Shown here one piece after another: positions 61,001-64,000 of a stretch of DNA of 64,000 nucleotides. Both the position numbers and the translations under genes were made by a program. This DNA is from Crotophaga sulcirostris (Eukaryota; Chordata; Aves; Cuculiformes; Crotophagidae): contig VYZB01000525.1 in NCBI GenBank assembly GCA_013397455.1, positions 124,001 through 188,000 on the forward strand. The letters run 5' to 3'. Under the pieces are notes generated by a model. The model did not search any database and had not been told where the DNA came from. It was given only the letters and a program-made list of their open reading frames with translations. Numbering within the stretch: position 1 is the stretch's first letter; every line of letters starts with the position of its first letter.

Positions 61001-62899
61001 AAACCTATGATCAAAACCAGATTAATCTAACTTTCAGAGCGTTACAGCAATGAAATTATATATAGAAAAAATATATATCAAAACTATATACACATAGAGC
61101 ACTTTTTTTCCAAGAGGGTGGTGGGAAAAGAAATATCACACCATACTTTTCAGTAGGTGATCAAAGATATTTCCATTTGTCCTAAATACTCGATCAATTC
61201 TCAGAAATAAGGAGCTAAGCATGTACTTGCCACGTATGTTTCAAACATTAAGCATTCAAAATTTAGGCAGCAGAGAAAGGATGAAAAAGAAATCAAAACC
61301 ACATGTACTGTGAACAAATAACCAAATAATCTCAAATACTATCCAATTATCTCATGGTTTAAAAAAAACAAACAAAACATGAAATAAACATATCAATTTT
61401 CTGACTGGTAAGCAGCAGTCAGAAAATAAATTCAGTTGTTTAAATCTCCAAGCACTTGTTTATTCTCCAATACTTGCATAACAATTCAAGCCTTTTCAGA
61501 GGAGGTTATACCTGCATTTCTATAAAGGCAATAAAGGCCTTGATCCCTAAAGAGTTGGGTTAAAACACAAAAGACACATAAAAGGCAACTCTACTTCTGC
61601 CTAGAACAAGCAGTTCAAAACCACAGGACTCAGAACCATAAACTCATCTTATTGACGTTTCTGTAGAAGTCTCCATTAAGTATATGGCAGCCCACAAGAT
61701 TTCCTTGAATGTTTATACAAGCCAATGGTCCAAAAAGCTTGGGAACTTCTGCACTGGAAGACACTGTTAATCTCCTTTTTCAGAATGATGACAAAACAAG
61801 TTCATACACCCTCCGCAACCCTGGATTAGTCTCATTCAGCAGATGCTTCTCCCCCCGCTTCTGTAGTTTTTTTGCCCAGCTGGCCCTGAAAACTGTCAGG
61901 CTCTGACAAGTAGCCCACAGTCTGTCTGGTCCTTGCCCTAGCACCACACGTTCTGCAGAGCTCCATACCTGCATCCTACTTTCTAACTCATCTGTTCCAC
62001 ATCTCTGAATCAAGTGGGGAAAAAGGACAAGATGGCTGCCCCCACAGACTGAGACCAAAGTAGGGGACTACTTGAAATTCAACACATTTTTCTTAACTGC
62101 CGTTAGAGTTCCCCTTCATTATAGGCAACAATTATGTGAATGAACTCAAGACAGTCTCCTTAATTCAGATCGGCCCAGTTTCTCTTCATGTTATGGTTTA
62201 TACCATTTTCAAGTTATCTAATATACTGATGCACCTGACAATACGTGAAGATGTAGGTCTTCTGCCCTAGAAGTACATTTATTGGCATCTCTAGAGGTGA
62301 GCCGAGGCCTCACAGGACCTCAGACACCATCACAGGTTAAGTCTCCACATCTGTAAGTAAAACCCAGGTGCAAGGAGGAAGCTTGCCCCATTCCCACAAG
62401 CACATGACCTCAGGCAAATAATATTTCCCTTCCCTGAAAAACTGTAACACCCTTTGTGTTTATATTATCAGATAGGCCAAAGCCTGGAGGATTTTTCTAT
62501 TGTCTGAAAGGCTTAAAGCCTGCTCTGTGCATCACTGAAATTCAAGAACATGCTATATGCTCAAAACCTTTATTGTAGCTGGGGAAGAATAAATAATGAA
62601 GTGGGGCTGATATTTGTAGGTTATCAGCTGTGCTCAGGTCAAACTTCACCGCTGGAACCACTCCAGCAGAAAAGCATAAAGAAAGGGGCTTTGGGAGTAA
62701 AGCTGGACGCTGCTAATGACACGGAGAAGCCAAAGAGTAAAGAAACCCCGCAAAGAGACGGCTCACTCCTTTTGCAAGGAACACAACAATTAAACGGCAA
62801 ACGAATCAAGGGCACTGCCGGACTGGAGCAGCTACGTTATCCCAGAGCGGTATTTTGTCGCTTTAAGAGGCATTTTCAAGAACAAGGTCATGGAAGTTG
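58031..62899 (-). other. MAPK8: MAPK8 intron 1, 5' segment
   Basis: Non-coding intron sequence between the older CR1 and the CpG island. It has AT-rich patches, including an alternating TA stretch at about 61057-61094. Open stretches at 58994-59221 (-), 61780-62058 (-) and 62550-62900 (+) were examined and have no recognisable protein features. Confidence 0.7.
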
Positions 62900-63321
62900 A
62901 CCACAGAGGCAGCTCGCTGGCCCGCAGGGCTACGTTCCCACCTCCTCGCCCGTAGCCGAGCGCGCCTGCCGGGGTGCCCCCGCGCCGGGAGGAGGAGGAG
63001 GAGCCCCGCGCAGAGCCTCCTGCCCCTCCTGCCACAGCAACAAAGGGCCACCGCCATTACCCACCGAGACGCCTCCAGGAGCCCCGGCCCCCAGCAGACG
63101 CGGAGGTCTCGGCGCCGGAGATCCCCGCGCCGACGCCCGCTCCGGGCAAGGGCAGGAGCGGCCCCGGCTCCCTCCCCGCCCGCTGCGTTGCCATAAACGT
63201 AAACAAAGCGCCCGGGCCCGGCCCCCACGGCGCGGCCGCCCGCCCGCCCCGCTCTGCGGCTCGGCCCCCGTTCCCCCGCCCTCCACTCCGGCGGGCCCGC
63301 AACCCCTGGCCCCGCACTCAC

Positions 63322-63370
63322 CACCTCCCTCCACCGCCTCCTGCTCGGCCGCTGAGTAATGAGCCGGGGC
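63322..63370 (-). other. MAPK8: probable MAPK8 non-coding exon 1 (3' boundary; 5' end unknown)
   Basis: The best splice donor in the island on the - strand is GAGGTG|GTGAGTGC, with the exon ending at 63322. Human MAPK8 also has a non-coding first exon in a CpG island, and coding starts in exon 2. The transcription start cannot be read from sequence; the right-hand limit given is nominal. An alternative donor (GGTGG|GTAATG, about 63060) is weaker. Confidence 0.5.
63353..63359. promoter_or_regulatory. AP-1-like heptamer
   Basis: TGAGTAA, one base off the AP-1 consensus TGAGTCA, about 30 nt from the probable exon 1 donor. It is a short motif and may be chance. Confidence 0.25.
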
Positions 63371-63374
63371 CGTG

Positions 63375-63386
63375 CGCGCATACGCA
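63375..63386 (+). promoter_or_regulatory. NRF1-like site
   Basis: CGCGCATACGCA matches the consensus YGCGCAYGCGCR at 11 of 12 positions and sits just upstream of the probable exon 1 of MAPK8, a normal place for NRF1 in CpG-island promoters. Confidence 0.5.
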
Positions 63387-63420
63387 CTGCGCTCCGCCCG
63401 CCGCGGCTGCCGCTGCCTGC

Positions 63421-63490
63421 CCCTCCGCTCGCCCTGCCTCGTCCCTCCGCTCGCCCCGCCCCGCCCCTCCGCTCGCCCCGCCCCCCCCCC
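63421..63490. repeat. 22-nt GC-box tandem repeat (3 copies)
   Basis: The unit beginning CTCCGCTCG starts at 63423, 63445 and 63467, an exact 22-nt period. Copies two and three include CCCCGCCCC GC boxes. It ends in a run of about 12 C. It would place several Sp-family sites in phase just upstream of MAPK8. Confidence 0.8.
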
Positions 63491-64000
63491 ACCGTCCCGC
63501 ACCCCCCGTCTGCCCCGCCCCGGGGCTCTCGAGGCAGTAGTTGCGGGTTGGTGGCAGAGCCGCCTCGGCTGGTCCACTAGCTGTGCCCTGGAGCTGTTCT
63601 TTCCTGAATTAACGCCCCTTGGCCGGGCCTCGCCGCCTGCCGGGGCTCCTGCGGGTTTGAGGCCTTTGCCGCCCTGCCCCCCGCCGGTGCTTTGGCGCCG
63701 ACCCTCGCACTCGGCCACCGGCTTTCCTGCTTTCTCCCCGGCGTTTGCAGCTCCAGGTTTCCCGTTGCTGCCTGGCCTGGCAGCACTTCACCTCGTTATT
63801 GGGTGTCTGGAACGTTGCAGTGTTTTCTTGTTCTGCGTCTGTTTTGGCGCTGTTTTTCCTCAATCTTCTGTGCCTCTCTGTGGGATTTGGAGTCACTCAT
63901 TGCCATTACCTTTGCCTCTTGGCACCTGACATGGTTCCTCTCTCCTTCGTGCTTCAATACTTTCTTTGATGTAGCATTGTCTTTTTTTCTTTCTTGTCCT
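63491..64000. other. MAPK8 upstream flank
   Basis: The remainder of the CpG island, then ordinary sequence to the end of the window. No exon of a neighbouring gene was recognised. GC-rich open frames on both strands look compositional. Confidence 0.6.

Larger units (their letters stand above)
62900..63760. promoter_or_regulatory. MAPK8: CpG island, MAPK8 promoter
   Basis: An abrupt change from AT-rich intron to very GC-rich, CpG-dense sequence, ending near 63.76 kb. It lies at the position expected for the MAPK8 first exon and carries multiple GC boxes (CCGCCCC), a tandem GC-box repeat and a near-consensus NRF1 site. No TATA box was seen. The long open frames here on both strands are a by-product of GC-rich composition. 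Confidence 0.85.

Noticed and set aside
62550..62900. 116-codon + strand ORF at the edge of the CpG island
   Set aside because: No domain, no homology recognised, and it runs antisense into the MAPK8 promoter. It might be part of a divergent non-coding RNA but nothing supports coding.
62930..63929. Long open frames on both strands (up to 262 codons) in the CpG island
   Set aside because: GC-rich sequence with few stop codons opens many frames at once. The products are Arg/Pro/Gly/Ala-rich with no domain, and the region is a promoter.

Overview
The window is vertebrate genomic DNA, almost certainly from a bird and most likely a chicken-like galliform. The evidence is spliced genes whose exons encode close relatives of human ARHGAP22 and MAPK8, introns much shorter than in mammals, low repeat content, and CR1-type LINE fragments as the only interspersed repeats I recognise. 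No bacterial, viral or CRISPR features were seen.

Left part (1-7924, + strand): the last two coding exons of ARHGAP22, a Rho-family GTPase-activating protein. A 901-nt exon (2526-3426) carries the end of the RhoGAP domain, a serine-rich linker and the start of the coiled coil. The terminal exon (7696-7924) finishes the coiled coil. Earlier exons lie outside the window.

Middle and right (about 12.3-63.3 kb, - strand): the whole of MAPK8 (JNK1), tail-to-tail with ARHGAP22. The non-coding first exon lies in a CpG island at about 63.3 kb. The ATG is at 38714-38716. Eleven coding exons used per transcript (one of them a choice between two) plus the alternative ends rebuild reading frames of exactly 427 and 384 codons, the p54 and p46 forms of JNK1. 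Two alternative-splicing switches are visible base by base. The first is a pair of 72-nt mutually exclusive exons (beta 24863-24934, alpha 24441-24512), both with U12-type donors GTATCCTT but U2-type acceptors. The second is a pair of acceptors 5 nt apart at the last exon that decides between the short AQVQQ end and the long GCCR end. A five-codon upstream ORF sits just before the start codon.

The 24.6-kb first intron of MAPK8 contains three CR1 fragments, a strong G-quadruplex motif, a small duplicated hairpin-forming repeat and one unexplained open exon-like segment (51695-51949, - strand). That segment has a good splice acceptor and would encode an amphipathic helix and a C-terminal membrane anchor. 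In the intron before the beta exon is a 37-nt perfect inverted repeat embedded in a direct duplication. The CpG island contains a 22-nt GC-box tandem repeat and a near-consensus NRF1 site. No known gene was recognised to the right of the island.
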